This document shows positions 1-12,899 of a stretch of 64,000 bases of DNA, in pieces. The notes under the pieces are model-generated. The model did no database searches and was not told the origin of the DNA. It saw nothing but the letters and a program-made list of their open reading frames with translations. The stretch's first letter is position 1. Each line of letters starts with the position of its first letter. The DNA is taken from assembly GCA_022478985.1 (NCBI GenBank), contig JAKSZP010005281.1, forward strand, positions 62,001-126,000, in the 5' to 3' direction. The position numbers were made by a program, and so were the translations under genes. The stretch is from Massospora cicadina. Taxonomy: Eukaryota; Entomophthoromycota; Entomophthoromycetes; Entomophthorales; Entomophthoraceae.

Positions 1-1603
1 TTTTTAGGTTCAAAGCTGCACTAATACTACTTTAAGCTCAGGTTAGAACATAGGCATTTTTTATTTTTAGTGTTTTTAAACCATGCGAGTTCTTAGCAAT
101 CTCTAGTACCTAAAATACATGAAAACATGCTAGAGTATCTAACTTTTTTCTTGATTCTTCGATATATATATATATATATAAATTTGTTCTTATCCTTATT
201 TTTATCTTATTGTATGACAGGATTCAACATGTATGATGAAAGTGAGTTGCACATGCTCTAGCTTCTATCTATTCCTTATTAACAAAATAAAATGGCACGT
301 TTGTCAACAAGTATTCTGACCAATATCATACATGGTTTTATAACTTATTGTGGCCTCAATACAAGGAGCATGAAATTTATCTCTTGCAATTTCTCAGCTA
401 TATGGACTGCAAACTGGCCTTTTTGCCAAATTCATTTGATGCATACTAGAGAGAACCTGTTTGTCGCAGTATAATACCATTCCTTTATGGGTAGCTAATT
501 CTATCACATATACACTCTCAAAGCCATTTAATCATGGAGAAAGGATCTCTTGCACCACTTACAACAATATGAATGCTCTAGTACCTTGGTCACAGTTTAC
601 TTTATTGTAGAGGTTACCCTTAAGGGGTTGATGCAATTATGGTTGTTGCAAAAAAAGAAAAACTTATATCTCTTCAACCCTTGTCTCAAAGCTATTTCCT
701 ATATGGAACCGCCACCATGTTTATGACAACATGTTTTTATGTTTAATTTTCCTCAGATAGTAAAGTTAATCACAGGGTCCTCAATTTACACACTACTTTT
801 GGAATTCACTTCATGCCCTAACAAAAACAAAACCACATCATTCCATCACCTACAACCTCCATCCCCAAGGGAAAATGAAGAGGGAGAACCAGACCTTGAA
901 GAAGTACCTGCGTTGTTATGACTTAGATACCTAAGGCTCTGGTCCTTAGATCTCCCTTAGAATAGTTTTCATATATAATATTAATTAATCTTCCAATTGC
1001 TAACCCTCCTTTATAGAAAACTTGGGCTACAGACCCTCTTCACCATTAGCCCTGTCTATACTCTGCTGTACCAGAGGCAGTGGACCGCATAACCCACATT
1101 TAAAAAACCTAGAAGCTTTTTCATTAGTATGTTTCAAAGGCTATTGAGAATTACAAGAAGTTTCAGCTTAAAAAGACACCTTGCACACATTTTCAAAGAA
1201 AAGTCTCAGGTCATGTTAAGCATTTGAGACATGAACATAAAGTCTTCTATAAGAAGCTACCTTGTAAGCGCTCATGTCCATATGATGTGGAATAAACTAT
1301 TAAAATAGGGCTTTTTTCATAAAGCTCTCACTTAATAAAAAAACACAATGTTTTCCACAAATTTCAACTTTTTCTTTAATAGTTAAAACTTCACTATTCA
1401 GAATCAATCTAGTATATTTTTCTTAGTAGGCAGAGGTGAAGGAGATCTTGGCTTCGTAGAGTTCAGTTGCTTATTATAAAACTTGAAAAATTAAAAGCGT
1501 CACAATTCAGCTTTACTAAATTATGTCATTTTTCTAACCCGTAAGCATCACTTTTATTTACAGTTGATAAAATTTATTTAACCAATTACAACTTGTCTTA
1601 ATT
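1..1603. other. AT-rich stretch without a confident gene
   Basis: All frames are short and frequently stopped. A stretch at about 739-921 (+) encodes a proline- and acid-rich segment (PPSPRENEEGEPDLEEV). It faintly resembles the linker before the chromodomain in gypsy integrases, but no catalytic motif accompanies it, so I do not call a gene. The rest is probably decayed repeat. Confidence 0.4.
162..181. repeat. (AT)10 microsatellite
   Basis: A run of alternating A and T about 20 bases long, read directly. Its length may vary between individuals. Confidence 0.9.
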
Positions 1604-2727
1604 ATGCCGTCCAATCATGAGATACCAAAGCGACTTAATCCACTGAACTCACACACCTATGCAGCAGAGATGAAGGGGAACAGCGTGGGCCAGAAGGCAC
1701 AGCTGCTCAACTTTAACCGCAGTGCAAAGTGGGACCATATGTCCCAAATAGTGACTATCTCAAGATGGTCCAAGATTTTACTGAACTGGCAACATCAGCC
1801 ACCCATTGCCCAAGTCCTCTCGTTAATTTGGCGTTCACATTAATTTTGGCGTTGAGGAATCTCTACAATATGAAGAAGTATGTCAGTATATCTCAGGATG
1901 CTTCCCAGAAGCTGTAAGCTTGACTAAAAAACTCACAATGGGAATCTTAGATATTGACTTCGCTAATGCTGAGGCCGCAGATGCAGCTTTAGCTGCCCCA
2001 TTTGTAGTCAACTACATTCAGCTGAGAGTTGGCAAGGATCCTGAACAAATTACAGCCAATATTCCAATTTCATGCACTCATTTTTGGGATGATGAAAACT
2101 CGCTTGTAATACTATAAGGACTTCCAACACTGAAAAGCAGGACTACCTGGAGGCAGCGCTAACAAGCGGCCTGAGCGCATATGGAGAGCTAATTTAACTT
2201 TGAAATGGAGAAAAACCGCCTCCTGCCCCACCTGGATACAAAAAAGGATGTAGCAAAGATACGCCAGAGCATAGATGCTGATTGTGACATCAATACAATA
2301 CCACGCAAAGCGTACATCTTAGACCCAGAGGGGAATCAGTCTCACCCTTTCTCAGTACACCCAGAAAAGAGCCGCCCATATGCACGAGCTGCAACAAAGT
2401 AGGGCATAAAAACAATGCCTATCTGGATACATGGGAGGGAAGAAAGTTTATTGATTGTGAAGAAAGTCTGAAGGATATAGATTAGGGGGACGCATCAACA
2501 GCCCATCTCTGGGATCACAGGCTAACTATTAGGTGATCCAACCAGTCTCCCCAGAGCAACGTAAAGAAGCGAAGAAGGCCAGAAAGGCAGCGGAGAAAGC
2601 CAAGCAGAAGAAGCAGAAGGAGGTGAAGGAAGCAGCAGCTCGGAAGGAAGCAGCCAAGTGCAACATTGCACGACAACAAGAGCACCTCTCAAGTAGGACC
2701 GCCCCTAAAACAGCCCAGCAGCCGTAA
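1604..2727 (+). pseudogene. LINE-1 ORF1 relic (RNA-binding Gag-like protein)
   Basis: Three pieces in different frames. The piece at 1920-2117 contains MGILDIDFANAEAADAALAA, which looks like the end of an RRM-type fold found in Tad/L1 ORF1 proteins. The piece at 2205-2402 continues downstream. The piece at 2533-2727 is very rich in Lys, Glu and Ala (KARKAAEKAKQKKQ), a basic, probably helical tail often seen at the C-terminus of fungal LINE ORF1 proteins. Such proteins coat the element RNA and help form the retrotransposition particle. The first ATG used here (1604) is only the start of the first recognisable open stretch. The frame assignment is inference. Confidence 0.55.
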
Positions 2728-3029
2728 ATTATGCGCAATGGGCATTCCAAACAGAAATGGACGACGCACATTTTCTACCTGTGCACAATGGAGCTCAGCC
2801 AATTCAATTACCATTCAACAAACCTATTTCACAAGCCTATAGTTTCTCAACCTTCAATGGGATGGAGGACAACAGTGCTTACTGCATGGAGAACCCAAAT
2901 AGGAACTCTGGGCCACCATAATGGCAATAAAGTACACTACCAGCCCAAACTATTCATGAGGGTCCTATAACTAGGTCCAGACACAAGCAAGCTACCGCAG
3001 CTGCACAGGTTCAATATGGCCCTATGTAG

Positions 3030-3720
3030 TCATAGTAGGCGTGCTGGGATTTCTAACGATTGGGACTCTCAACATATCAGGACTCTCATCCAATAAGTCC
3101 TGGATAAGAAACGAGGGCTCCTGCTAAACCCACCGGTGGATGTGCTTGCCTTGCAGGAGAGCCAGTGCATTACTGTAAAGGAGGAATAGTGGTCCAGGCT
3201 TTTATCCCTTCACAAACATTCTGGATCAGCTTTTGTGTATTTGTAGTCAAAGCAACAGCTGCCATCACAATCACCAACTACCACTATCATTTGAAAGGAA
3301 GGGTTCTAGTTCTGGCCTTCAGTTGGGGGAACCAATCATATCAGGCCGCTTCAGTATGTCCCTGTTAAAGCGGACAAAAAAAGGTTTTGAGCAACCTAAT
3401 TGACTTGAACCTTCCAGAAGAAACGATTTACTTTGGGGACTTCAATTTCTGGCTGGACGGAACTAGTGACAGATGGCCAAATGGCACAAATCCACTATAG
3501 GATTAAACCAATTACAGCAATTTTTAGCATCAAAAGGTCGTCTAGACGCCAAACCAATCTCAGAATTATATTTTCCAAATCTGACGCGGCCAAATATTGT
3601 AGGTAATCAACTAATCAGCGCCACTAGACTGGATTGGATACTCATACCCGTGTCATTGGAATCACAAGTTAAATATTTTGCAACAATCGACCTACATCTA
3701 TAAGACCACAAAATGATAAA
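3030..3720 (+). pseudogene. LINE-1 ORF2 endonuclease domain (APE type)
   Basis: The domain nicks target DNA to prime reverse transcription. Visible marks are a start-like GTLNISGLSSNK near 3058 (the family usually has TWNVRGL), GDFNFWLDG near 3436-3460 with the catalytic GDFN, and RLDWILIP near 3626-3650, matching the R-D-Y/W-I-L motif. A residual DH follows near 3705. The central part is scrambled by frameshifts and stops. It precedes the RT in the expected order. Confidence 0.75.
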
Positions 3721-4229
3721 AAATTAGTATCAAATCAAAGGAAGAACCACTAAAAACCAACGTTGGAAAAAGGATGCTGCCAAAGAACGCGAATCTGGTC
3801 CAAGTAGAAGATCAGACAAAAAAACATGTAGATAAACTACCCAAACGCACTGAATCTGATATCTTATGGCAGCGGTGGCAAAAGTTAAAAAAGTAAATTC
3901 TATCCGCCTCAGCTCACGCAGCATCCCGTCGCACAAGGAGGAAATAGCAGAACTTTCCAAAGATCAGAAAACATTCAGTCATCTGGAAAGATACCCACCC
4001 CGTAGCAGCTACTCATCACAATGGACTATAGATTGGGTGTAACAGACACTAATTGTCAAGAAACACAAACAGCTCCAAATGCACATGGAGACCCTCCAAG
4101 CAGGTGCCAGGTGGGCTGTTCAGGAGGACCTACCATCCAAGTTTTATATCAAACTTGCAAAATGAGTCAGAAAATTCCAGTCTCACTGAACTCCAAACAT
4201 GTGATGGCCAAACCACTAACAACCCAGAA

Positions 4230-5461
4230 GAGATAGCATCCATCACCCACTCCTACTACTCAGAACTGTATAAGGCAGCCCCAACAGAGAAGACTGCTAA
4301 GAACTACTTCATCAATGCTGTTCCCAACCGCGCCAAGCATTTAGTCAGCCTTGTTGACCTCATAACGGAGGATGAGCCAGCACAGGTTTTACAGAGGCTC
4401 CCTACCAACAAGTCACCAGGATCAGATGGCATCCCCTATGGGTACTATAAAGCACAATATGAAGTAATAATGAAGCCCATGCTATCTCTCTTTAACTCAA
4501 GTCTGCAAGAGGGGAGGGTGATCCTAGGAGTCGCAGAAGCTTATACCATAGTTCTTTACAAAAAAGGGCCCGTACTGACCTGAACAACTGGCTCCCAATA
4601 TATCTAATCAACGCAGATATTAAGATAATGGGAAATATAATGGCTAAGCGTCTCTCAGAAAAAGCCAAGGAGTGAATTGCCCCACAACAGCATGGTTTCA
4701 CCCCAGGGAAGATCATTTGGGACAACATCCACCAAGTAGCAAACACACTGGGAGGAGCATCTAAGGGCACACTCTGCTTTCTAGATCAAGATAAGGCATA
4801 TGACAGAGTTGACTGGGAATACTTGGTGGCATTACTTCACAAACAGGGATTTCTGAAACCCATTATCTCATGTATAGCGAACCATCAGCTGTCATCCACC
4901 TTCTCAGTTCTAGGGTCTGCATTTATTTCACCTCCTATCACACCGGAAAGAGGCCTCCGTCAAGGGGACCCACTTAGCTCTATCTTGTACAGCCTCACAA
5001 TAGACCCCCTCCTACGGGTAATGGAGAAACAGTTAGCTGGCATTGAGTACAAGGGAAAAAATTACTTAAAGGTTTTGGCCTTTACAGATGACTGTGTGGT
5101 AGGGGTCTCCTCCAAGGCGGATTCCAAAAAGGTAGAGGAGAAAATCAGCCTATATAAAAAAGCCTCCCAAGCCAAACTCAACAAAACCAAATCCCAAGCC
5201 TTGGTGCTATCAGATGCTAAGCGCCCAAGCCCTAAAAACAAGAGGACAAAAAAAGTCACAAACACAAGCAAAGTGAAGAAGTGTAAAAAATCCAGCTTTA
5301 CCCAACCAACCTTTCATATGCCTTGCTCAAAGGAACCAAAAAAACCTAGATATCCCCATCACAAGTGCAGGTATTGCTACTCAAAAGGTGGAAGAGAAGC
5401 TACTTCAGGATATCCAAAGGACAGTGGCAAGGTGGAAGTTCAGGAGGACATCTCTGACTAG
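4230..5461 (+). pseudogene. LINE-1 ORF2 reverse transcriptase domain
   Basis: Two long open pieces (4053-4583 and 4823-5461, same strand) are joined by a short disrupted stretch with one TGA near 4672. Motifs in order: KSPGSDGIPYGYY (about 4409-4447), QHGFTPGK (about 4688), FLDQDKAYDRVDW carrying the first catalytic Asp (about 4780-4818), RGLRQGDPLSS (about 4949-4982) and FTDDCVVG (about 5081-5104), which replaces the usual YADD-type box while keeping both Asp residues. The domain copies LINE RNA at the nicked target. The end is Lys-rich (PSPKNKRTKK), probably after a frameshift. This is the best preserved part of the element. Confidence 0.9.
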
Positions 5462-6720
5462 AAAATGTCGCCTTGCCAATACTATGCTCTTCTCAAAAAT
5501 TCGGTACCCTGCATATAGTATCACCTTTAGCAAAAAATAATTAAAAAACTCACGTCAATTCTACAACCTTAGTTCTGGGGCTCATGCTCCCCCTAGCCAG
5601 GATCACCACACTAAGAGGCCAACTTCTGAAGGTGGGATGGGGCTAATAGACCATGAACGCAATGCTGCAAACATATTCATGAAATGGATCAGTGCTGCAA
5701 CCTTACAAGAAGCGAGTCCGCCTCCATAGGCATTGGCAGCAAGGACCCAAATAGCCAGAAACCTAGCTCTCAGGAACCCAGGATCTCCAATCACCCTATA
5801 TAATTAACTAGGTTCACTCCCAGGGTTAGTAAGGCCATGGGACATGACGCCTGAGGCCAAGGTGATGTTCCAATATTTTAAAATTTTAATAATAGAACCA
5901 AAAATTGAACTCAACCCTCATAAAATACACCGTGGGCAAAAACAGAAAATTCTAGAACTTGATCAGCACCCAGCGCCACCAGCCAATGTGAATTTCGAGG
6001 GCCCAAGCATCCAGCAAATCCCAGCGCTGGATTTCTGGGGAATAAGTCACTCTCCCAAACTCCATAATACTACTTGGAGAATATCAAGTGAGCCTCTGCT
6101 CCACCCCAAAATTACAACTCTGCATTGGAGAGTTGCTAAATGACTCTTTTGAACAGGGGAGAACTCAAACGCCATGCACAGGCAGTGCACAGTGTTTAGA
6201 GAAAAAGATTCACTGCTCCACAGGTATGTTTCATGTAAAACAGCGGTAAGAGTCTAGGAAGAAGCGGTGTTCTTAGCACAGCTAAAATCCACAAATCCCA
6301 ACCGCATAGCCAAGGACTGGCTCTTCCAATCTGGGTCAAGGCATTAAGACCTTGATTGCAACAAGATAATTTTCATTTTAGAATTATGGGCGATCTATAG
6401 TAACTGGGTTGCCACCACTGCAAGCCCACAAGAGTCTGACCTAGCTAGTGCTGTTAATAACTTCTGCTTTAGTCTAAACAAAAACTTTGGCTACTAGCTG
6501 TTTGGTGATGCCATTCCACCAAAACAGCATGCACAAGTAGCATCTTGGGCCATTTCACACATGCTTGAAATTTCCATGGTGCAATGAACATGTTTATGGA
6601 AAGCCCTTTAACCTGAGGCAACTGAGATCTCCCCCAACAGCAACCCACAGCAAGGCGCAATGCCAATGTTGTGCGGATAACATCAAACCACTCCATATAC
6701 AAGCACTTTAAATATTTTCA
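5462..6720 (+). pseudogene. LINE-1 ORF2 C-terminal region with damaged zinc-finger-like motif
   Basis: Recognisable pieces are GWGLIDHERNAANIFMKW (about 5636-5690), typical of the segment after the RT thumb, and CTVFREKDSLLHRYVSC (about 6186-6237). The latter matches the C-x2-C...H...C zinc-binding pattern found at the end of many L1-like ORF2 proteins, except that the second Cys is Phe here. A third piece (SWAISHMLEI, about 6540) resembles the terminal helix. Frames shift between pieces. The domain is thought to bind element RNA. Confidence is moderate because only short motifs survive. Confidence 0.55.
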
Positions 6721-6815
6721 TTTACTCGCTAATCCATCCCTCAAGTGCGTCATCTCTGGTTGCATACTCCCAAATAAAAATTTAAAAACTAAAAAAATAA
6801 AATAATTAAATCGTG

Positions 6816-7200
6816 TCATTTGCATTATAAATGCAGCTTGACCTCAATTACTTATCTCTAATGAACTTTGCAAAACTCCAATGGGTGTGTAACGCCAGAT
6901 TTTTGCATTTAAGCCCAACTGATTATTAGATCTATAGGTGTGACAATCTGATAATGCAGCTGAATTTTTTGCTAGCCCTAGGAATGTTTCATCCACCGTG
7001 CATCTATTTTTGCCAACTCTCAGTATAAAAACCTCCATCAATCCCAAAAGAACTACATCTTAAATTTTACCAGCTTGTTGGGCCTCATTTTGTGGCCTGT
7101 TTTAAGCTTCAAAATAAATTAAGATGTTAACCATACAATTTTTAATTTTTTTCAACTTCACAAATCCTTAACAGCTTGGTACCAATGTAGTAGGCTATGG
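6816..7200 (+). repeat. ~390-bp dispersed repeat, copy 1
   Basis: Shares an ordered series of short matches with 7600-8000, such as CTAGCCCTAGGAATGTTTC versus CTAATCCTAGGCATGTTTC, then CCGTGCATC, CAACTCTCAGTA/CAACTCACAGTA, CCTGTTTTAAGCT, and CTTAACAGCTT. It contains a TATA-like CAGTATAAAAACC near 7020. The two copies face the same way about 790 bp apart, so they could be LTRs of a small non-autonomous element. I see no coding capacity. Confidence 0.5.
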
Positions 7201-7599
7201 ACGTTATATCATTTCTTAGATAATGTTTTTTTATACCTGCCAATGTTAAGACCAAATTCTGCATGCCACTAGAGTGTCCTCTGTGCTCCCACTTCCCATC
7301 CTGTCCTCATTCAGGATGCACACATCCATAATCCTTCCCCCTCCAATACCCCACAAAATGTTTCATCTTGTTGTACCTCCCACTTGTATGCCGCGCTAAG
7401 CCTGTTGGCATGAAGGTAACCTCAACTTTGACATGTCAATTGACTATATTGGGGCTCCACCACACTTCAGGTTCTTAGGGCTTGTGTGCTTGTGAGTGAC
7501 CACATGTTCCAGTGAAGGCTATTTTGACCGTTCCCCATCCCCTCGCCTCTACTGCTGCCCTCCAATGTCAACATTTTGTGAAGGGGTGATATCATGATC

Positions 7600-8000
7600 C
7601 ATTTTTACCAAATCATGGCATTTAGTTTATGATGCAACTTAACCTCAAGTACATACCTATCTGGACTTAGTAGAAATCCCATCAATGCTTAGGACTGGTT
7701 TTTTTAATCAAACTGACCTTTATATCAAATTGGTAGTAATGTCAATTCGCTAGTACAGCTTGAATTTCCGCTAATCCTAGGCATGTTTCTCCCCGTGCAT
7801 CCAATTTTATCAACTCACAGTAAAAACCTACTACCTATTCTATTAGAAGCTCCATCTGTGGATTTTATAAATCGTTTGGGCGCATTTTTTGTCCTGTTTT
7901 AAGCTCTAATTAAAACAACTTGGTCTAACTCAGGATTTTGTTTTTGTTGGATTTGCTAATACTTAACAGCTTTAGGTCAAGTAGCAGGCTTTAACCATTA
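7600..8000 (+). repeat. ~390-bp dispersed repeat, copy 2
   Basis: Second copy of the repeat at 6816-7200, in the same orientation, clearly diverged. The intervening 7200-7600 holds no recognisable gene. Confidence 0.5.
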
Positions 8001-9161
8001 CAGAAAAGGCTTGCTTTCATATTAAGATAATCAAGTTTTAAAGTCTATATCAATTCTAATGAGCTTGTCATAAATTTTAATAACTATCTGAAAGCCCTCA
8101 TCCTTCTATTAAAATGGTTATTATTCATTACATAAAGTCCTGGAAAAGTATAAAGGTTGCACCTTACTAAAGCCCTGGGGCAGTGTTATTTCTTATCTTA
8201 AAAGTAATGGTTATGTAAGACTTGAGGACAGCCCCTTTGTTTGTATCATTACAAACAACCCTTTAGATTGAGAAAGGCCCTTAAACCTCCAGCTAATCCC
8301 TGACTCATAAGAGTAAATTTACCATGCATTGGATGAGAATTAAGTTACTTACTTACTTAGTGACCCTCTTCAGTTGACCTCGCTTTCCACCTCTTCCCTA
8401 TTTAAGAAGAATGAGAGGGTTTTTAGGGATGTAATCAAGTTCAGGGTTCAATGGCTGGGTCCAAGGTACCATATCATATATGTTCACTCCCATAGAAAAG
8501 GTATCTCTTAGGCCACATCCTATGCAAATTAGGTCTGATACAACTTAACTCAACTTGCCAAATCTCAATTTGTTACCTTTTATTGCCAAGTTCAACTTGA
8601 GAGCTATAAAAATTAATCCCCTACTCAGAATGGTCTGTGTAACAATTACTATTCCATTATGAATTCCTCTGCAATCTTTTAAGATAGTTTGAGCTCCCAG
8701 TTATTATTTAATAATTTATTTTTCTCTCTAGATTTAAAAAACATATAAGCATAGTTTAGGTTTGTCCCATTTGATCCAAAAGGGTTGAGTGGCTTTGAAA
8801 TCCCGATTTATAAAAAATCTATAAAATATTTTTAATAGCTTTAGATTTTTACTTGAGGTTTCTGCCTTGCGTGCTTTAGACTGGGATCACATACACCCAA
8901 CCATCCAGGTTCCCTCACAATTTCTAAAATAGCGACAGCCCTTTCTTTGGTATACTTCTAGAGTGTTATAAAATCTTTACTTTCTCAAAGAATATTTATT
9001 ATCCATTATTGCCACCTTCTTTGTTGTTGTTTACAGACTATAAGGTTTGACTAAGTTTACTAACCCAGATAAAATTTGGGAAAACATAGTTGCATTAGTG
9101 AATACCTTGCCCACAGTCCCTAAATAGTCAAGAAAAGATTAACAGATCTCTTGACTTATGG
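8001..9161. other. AT-rich spacer, nothing recognised
   Basis: No open frame above about 60 codons and no motif I recognise. It forms the left flank of element A. A short TTAC tandem lies near 8345. Confidence 0.5.
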
Positions 9162-9780
9162 TGTCAGGAATCATGAGAATTGGACATGCTGAGTGGGATT
9201 TTGCCCAAACTGAATCAAAAATTGGTCGTAGAAGATCCACCAATTCAATGAGTATTAGGACTAATTTAAACAATGAAATCCTAAAAGATTGAAAGGAAGC
9301 TTAACTTCTGGAAGGACCCTTCAATTCTACCAACAAAGGCGTTGAGTCAGCTGGTGAAGAACTTGCCATTCAGAGGTCCCCAGAATCTTCCGCCCTATCA
9401 AAAGAGAGTCAGATTCAAAGAAAACCTACGCCACCTGCCACATCGTCAAAGAGGTCACCTTACATTATTCATTCCATTTATCAAAATCAAATTCCCCTTA
9501 GGCGAACCCAAATATCTCGTCAGCCTATAAAATATCTCTGAATTTGAAAAAATAAATTACCTTCAGATCTCCTAATTTTTAATAATAAAGTTTATTTAGC
9601 CTGTTTATAAAGAAGACCTTGCCTGTTCATAGCGAACAGAGTAGCCTCAGCAAAGAATTTCCGTTGAGAAAATGTCTTAGGGAACCCTGTACTTAGGAGA
9701 TTCCGCTGGATCCTAGTTCAACTAATAATCAAACATCTTATAAAGGCCCTGACCTTCAGAGAGGACGACGAAGTCCTACA
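9162..9780 (+). repeat. 5' LTR of element A
   Basis: Begins TGTCAGGAATCATGAG and ends GAAGTCCTACA, fitting the TG...CA rule. It is repeated at 15539-16772 (interrupted) and 25327-25984. It contains a TATA-like CCTATAAAATATC near 9522 and a region GAATTTCCGTTGAG shared by all three copies. Confidence 0.85.
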
Positions 9781-9783
9781 AAC

Positions 9784-9801
9784 TGGTGCTTTCTGCCAGG
9801 T
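9784..9801 (+). other. Primer binding site of element A
   Basis: TGGTGCTTTCTGCCAGG follows the LTR after three bases. A TGG start pairs with the CCA end of a tRNA. The same TGGTGCT opens the sites of B and C. The matching tRNA is not identified. Confidence 0.6.
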
Positions 9802-9836
9802 CCATGGAAGGCTTTTGGTGAATATTTACCATCAGT

Positions 9837-11950
9837 ATGAAAGACTCCAGCGAAGACATCCCTCCAAATATGGAGGAAAATATGAGTTTGACCCAATGGT
9901 TCGCTATTAATAATCAGAATGTGATGCTACCTCAACCGTGAGAGATTAAGTTCTATGCAACCATGACCTAAACTACCTCAGTTACTAATGAATCCATCTA
10001 CCAAATTCAGGCTCCCAATGTCACCCAAGCAGTTTGATAACTTCTAGGTGAATTTATAACCACTGGTAGGAGAAATAGTCATAGTAGCTCTAACCAGACT
10101 TCTCAAATGACGAATTAAATTTCTTGGCAGAGCTTTTTTCAGTGACATAGGAGCATCCTGTATGGATTATTACTATAACAATTTGTGCATCCTGCTTTAT
10201 AGCAACAAATGCAGTTGCTTGCACTCCACCACATGGAGATGCAGTGACATCTAGGATTGACCCACCAGACTCACTCCCAGCTCCTTGAGATATATGACGC
10301 CACCTCTAATTTTGGCCAAGATCATTAGGAGGCCATTTTTGAGTAACTATTGGGAAATAAATGACATCCAAAGCCACCTTACTCAAATTGACACTGGAGT
10401 CGTCCAACACAAGCAGAATGAATTCTCCCAGCGGACGGACCAATTAATTACTGGTATGAACAAAGAGTGGAACTTTCTTTATTCACCAACCTCGACCAAA
10501 TTACTGAAGATTGCCAAGTGACTGATTCTCAACCCTTCAATTTGTTTGGCCGTATCCAGCAGCTAAGTGAACAACTTGCAATGATACCAACTCCAGAAGC
10601 TACAGTGCAACATGAGACCCCCAGTGGAATAGGATCCAGTGGGAGGTAAAGAACAAGGGCCCCTGGGCCTTGAGGTCCCTAAAGTCCTCTAGGTGCTACA
10701 CCACCCGCTGGATCCCTCCTCAATGAAGACCACAAAGCCCAACTTAAGGCCCTCAAGCAACAGCTGTTATTGGTGGCCCAAAGTGCCGAGATGACTAATG
10801 AGGGAGAACATCTGGATGCTGATTTGACCTTCCCATCTTTGTACAGCCACTATGCAAAGATTACGGGTACCTTCTCCAATCTGGTCACTTTTAAAAACCA
10901 ATAAATAGTCACATCAAGCTGATGATTACCAGATTCCAAACAATTGAAGATAATCAGGATGCTCTCTCTGAGCAGTTAAACCAACAGTCTAAAGAGATAA
11001 AGAGTCTACGCCAACTTTTAGATTCTAAGGCCCCCTTAAGCACGTCAATGAATGCTATGCCACTATCCAGGACGACATGGATGAGATCCGCCATCAGTTT
11101 GATAGGGCTATCCCATACAGTGATATAAGCACCACGGAGCCTACTGACTCAGAGCGCCCACTCTATCCTGCCGTTCATGTCCTCTCCAAACCTGTCAGAT
11201 ATTTCAAACCCACCTTTAAGGAGAAGTACGTCCCTGGGGCAGAGACAATCCAACCGTACCTCTTTGTATATAAAGGCGCAATGGAGCCAACTACTTATTA
11301 AAATGTGCCAGCATATACAAGCCTTCTGAATGTCAAGGCACGTGAGATTATGATGCCTTATATAAAGACATGAACCACTTAGGCAGCCAATAAGGAGCCC
11401 TTAATAAAGAATTTGGCAGTAATCTGACCCTCTCTAACTGTAAGCAGGCTTTCATGCATATCCGCCCAAGATGTGAAGAAACCCATATTGAATTTGCAGA
11501 ACGCTTCTATCATAAAGCACAGACGTTAGCTTCCTGTGACCAGGTTACCTTAGATGATGCCATATCAGCTGTTCTCTCAGCTTTCCAACACATTAACAAC
11601 CTAATACTCTATTTCCAGAACGCCAAATAAATGTTTAAATCCATCCTCAACATTAAAAAGGCAATAATGAATTTTCTGATCTTGAAGTACGCCAAGCTCT
11701 AAATAAAGGAATTGACCTATATATATTCTATCAGTCGCTTTCAGAGAACAAAACCATGTTGCAACCCATGCTCATATTTCTGTATCTTTGGACATTAAAA
11801 AAGTTCCAGTTGAAAGAAGCAAGATGGTGAGTCAGGAAAAGCAGAGTCATCTTAGGGTGCGAGGCACCCTCTGCTGATGACGCAACACTCAACCTCACCC
11901 CTCTCACTCCAAGAGCTGAGTGTTATGTTCTGGAGAAACCTGACGAATTG
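9837..11950 (+). pseudogene. gag relic of element A
   Basis: Starts at an ATG at 9837 with MKDSSEDIPPN...LTQWFA, parallel to the Gag start of element C (VTQWV at the same relative place). Downstream pieces include a weak trace of the collagen-like segment near 10650 (QGPLGL), a coiled-coil-like stretch at 10922-11040 (EQLNQQSKEIKSLRQLLDSK), and a capsid-like piece at 11140-11300 (YFKPTFKEKYVPGAETIQ), all with counterparts in C and B. Many stops and shifts. Gag would build the virus-like particle in which the RNA is copied. Confidence 0.7.
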
Positions 11951-12059
11951 GACGTCCCAGATTCCATAATTCCGAATAAAGACTTATCTTCCTCATACCT
12001 TGCTAATTTTGGACCGCTCTCTCCAGAAATCTCCATTTACTTAATCCCCCACTTTGGCA

Positions 12060-12400
12060 CCAAGTTACTCAAGTAGAGGTCATTGTCCAAAAGGTGAAGA
12101 CCTTGGCCATCATTGACACTGTCTCTCTTGTCAACGTCATATCTTCTTTGGCACATTAAATGGATAAAGGTCACACCAGACCAGGATTACTCCATTGACT
12201 ATGGAATGGTGGGACCTCATTGTACCCAATCCCTGGGAGCCTACTCCTCCTTGCCTTTTTGATTTGGCTCTCATGTTGTTACAGCTCCCGCCATCATGCT
12301 GAAAAATGATTTTTATGACTTGTTTATTAGCACCCAGTTTCTAATTGAATTTGATACTTTAAATTGGTCACAAGGATTTGTACTTTTCTATTTTAGGGTA
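12060..12400 (+). pseudogene. Aspartic protease relic of element A
   Basis: The piece LAIIDTVSLVNVISS near 12100-12145 aligns with TIVDSGSPVNVISS of element C, but the active-site D-S/T-G has become D-T-V. A following GMVGPHCTQSLGAYSS piece (about 12205-12250) matches C's GMAGPQCTQSIGAYSS. This enzyme would cut Gag-Pol. Loss of the Gly makes this copy inactive. Confidence 0.7.
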
Positions 12401-12899
12401 CCACGTTCCTCTGATGTGAAGGACGTTTATAAAAAAACCAGAATAGAAAACCCAACGTTGCTTACTTGAATACCCGGTCCACATCAAATGGCTAGAAGTA
12501 TTGGGTTATTGGACCAAAGACCAGTTGCCACCTTCCTGTGAAGAGGCTATGGAAGTAATACTTATAGATGCGCCTATCCATGTAGTCAAACCGTCTATAT
12601 CGCAGATACTAGTAGATACTGGTCTCCAAGTTACCATACCGCCAAAAAACTTGTTGGAAATTCAAGAAGAGAGTAATAAGGCCATTTGAAAACCACTTAC
12701 CTGTCTTGGAGTGCTGGATCCCGCTTTATGGGGTCCAATGCCTGTACTAATGGCCAATTTTACCAATTGACCGATGTAGATAACTTAGAACTGACCCATC
12801 GCATATGTACGGATATTGTTAGTCAACCAGATTGAGCCTGTATGAGGATGTGGAGACCTGCGAGACTTAGGAATAGACAAAAATGTTACAATAGCCTGA

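Larger units (their letters stand above)
1604..6780 (+). mobile_element. Decayed LINE (L1/Tad-like non-LTR retrotransposon), LINE-1 of this window
   Basis: Ordered relics on the + strand: a nucleic-acid-binding ORF1 (about 1.6-2.73 kb), an AP-type endonuclease (about 3.03-3.72 kb), reverse transcriptase (about 4.23-5.46 kb) and a C-terminal region with a damaged zinc-finger-like motif (to about 6.7 kb). An A-rich stretch near 6773-6805 may be the 3' tail. The order matches two-ORF, APE-type LINEs. Many stops and frameshifts interrupt it, so it is not autonomous now. The RT and the Cys/His C-terminus resemble L1-like elements of fungi; clade assignment needs a tree. Ends are approximate because no target duplication was identified. 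Confidence 0.85.

Noticed and set aside
2529..2771. Minus-strand Cys/Phe-rich 80-codon frame
   Set aside because: Antisense of the Lys/Glu/Ala-rich tail of LINE-1 ORF1; its composition is explained by that.
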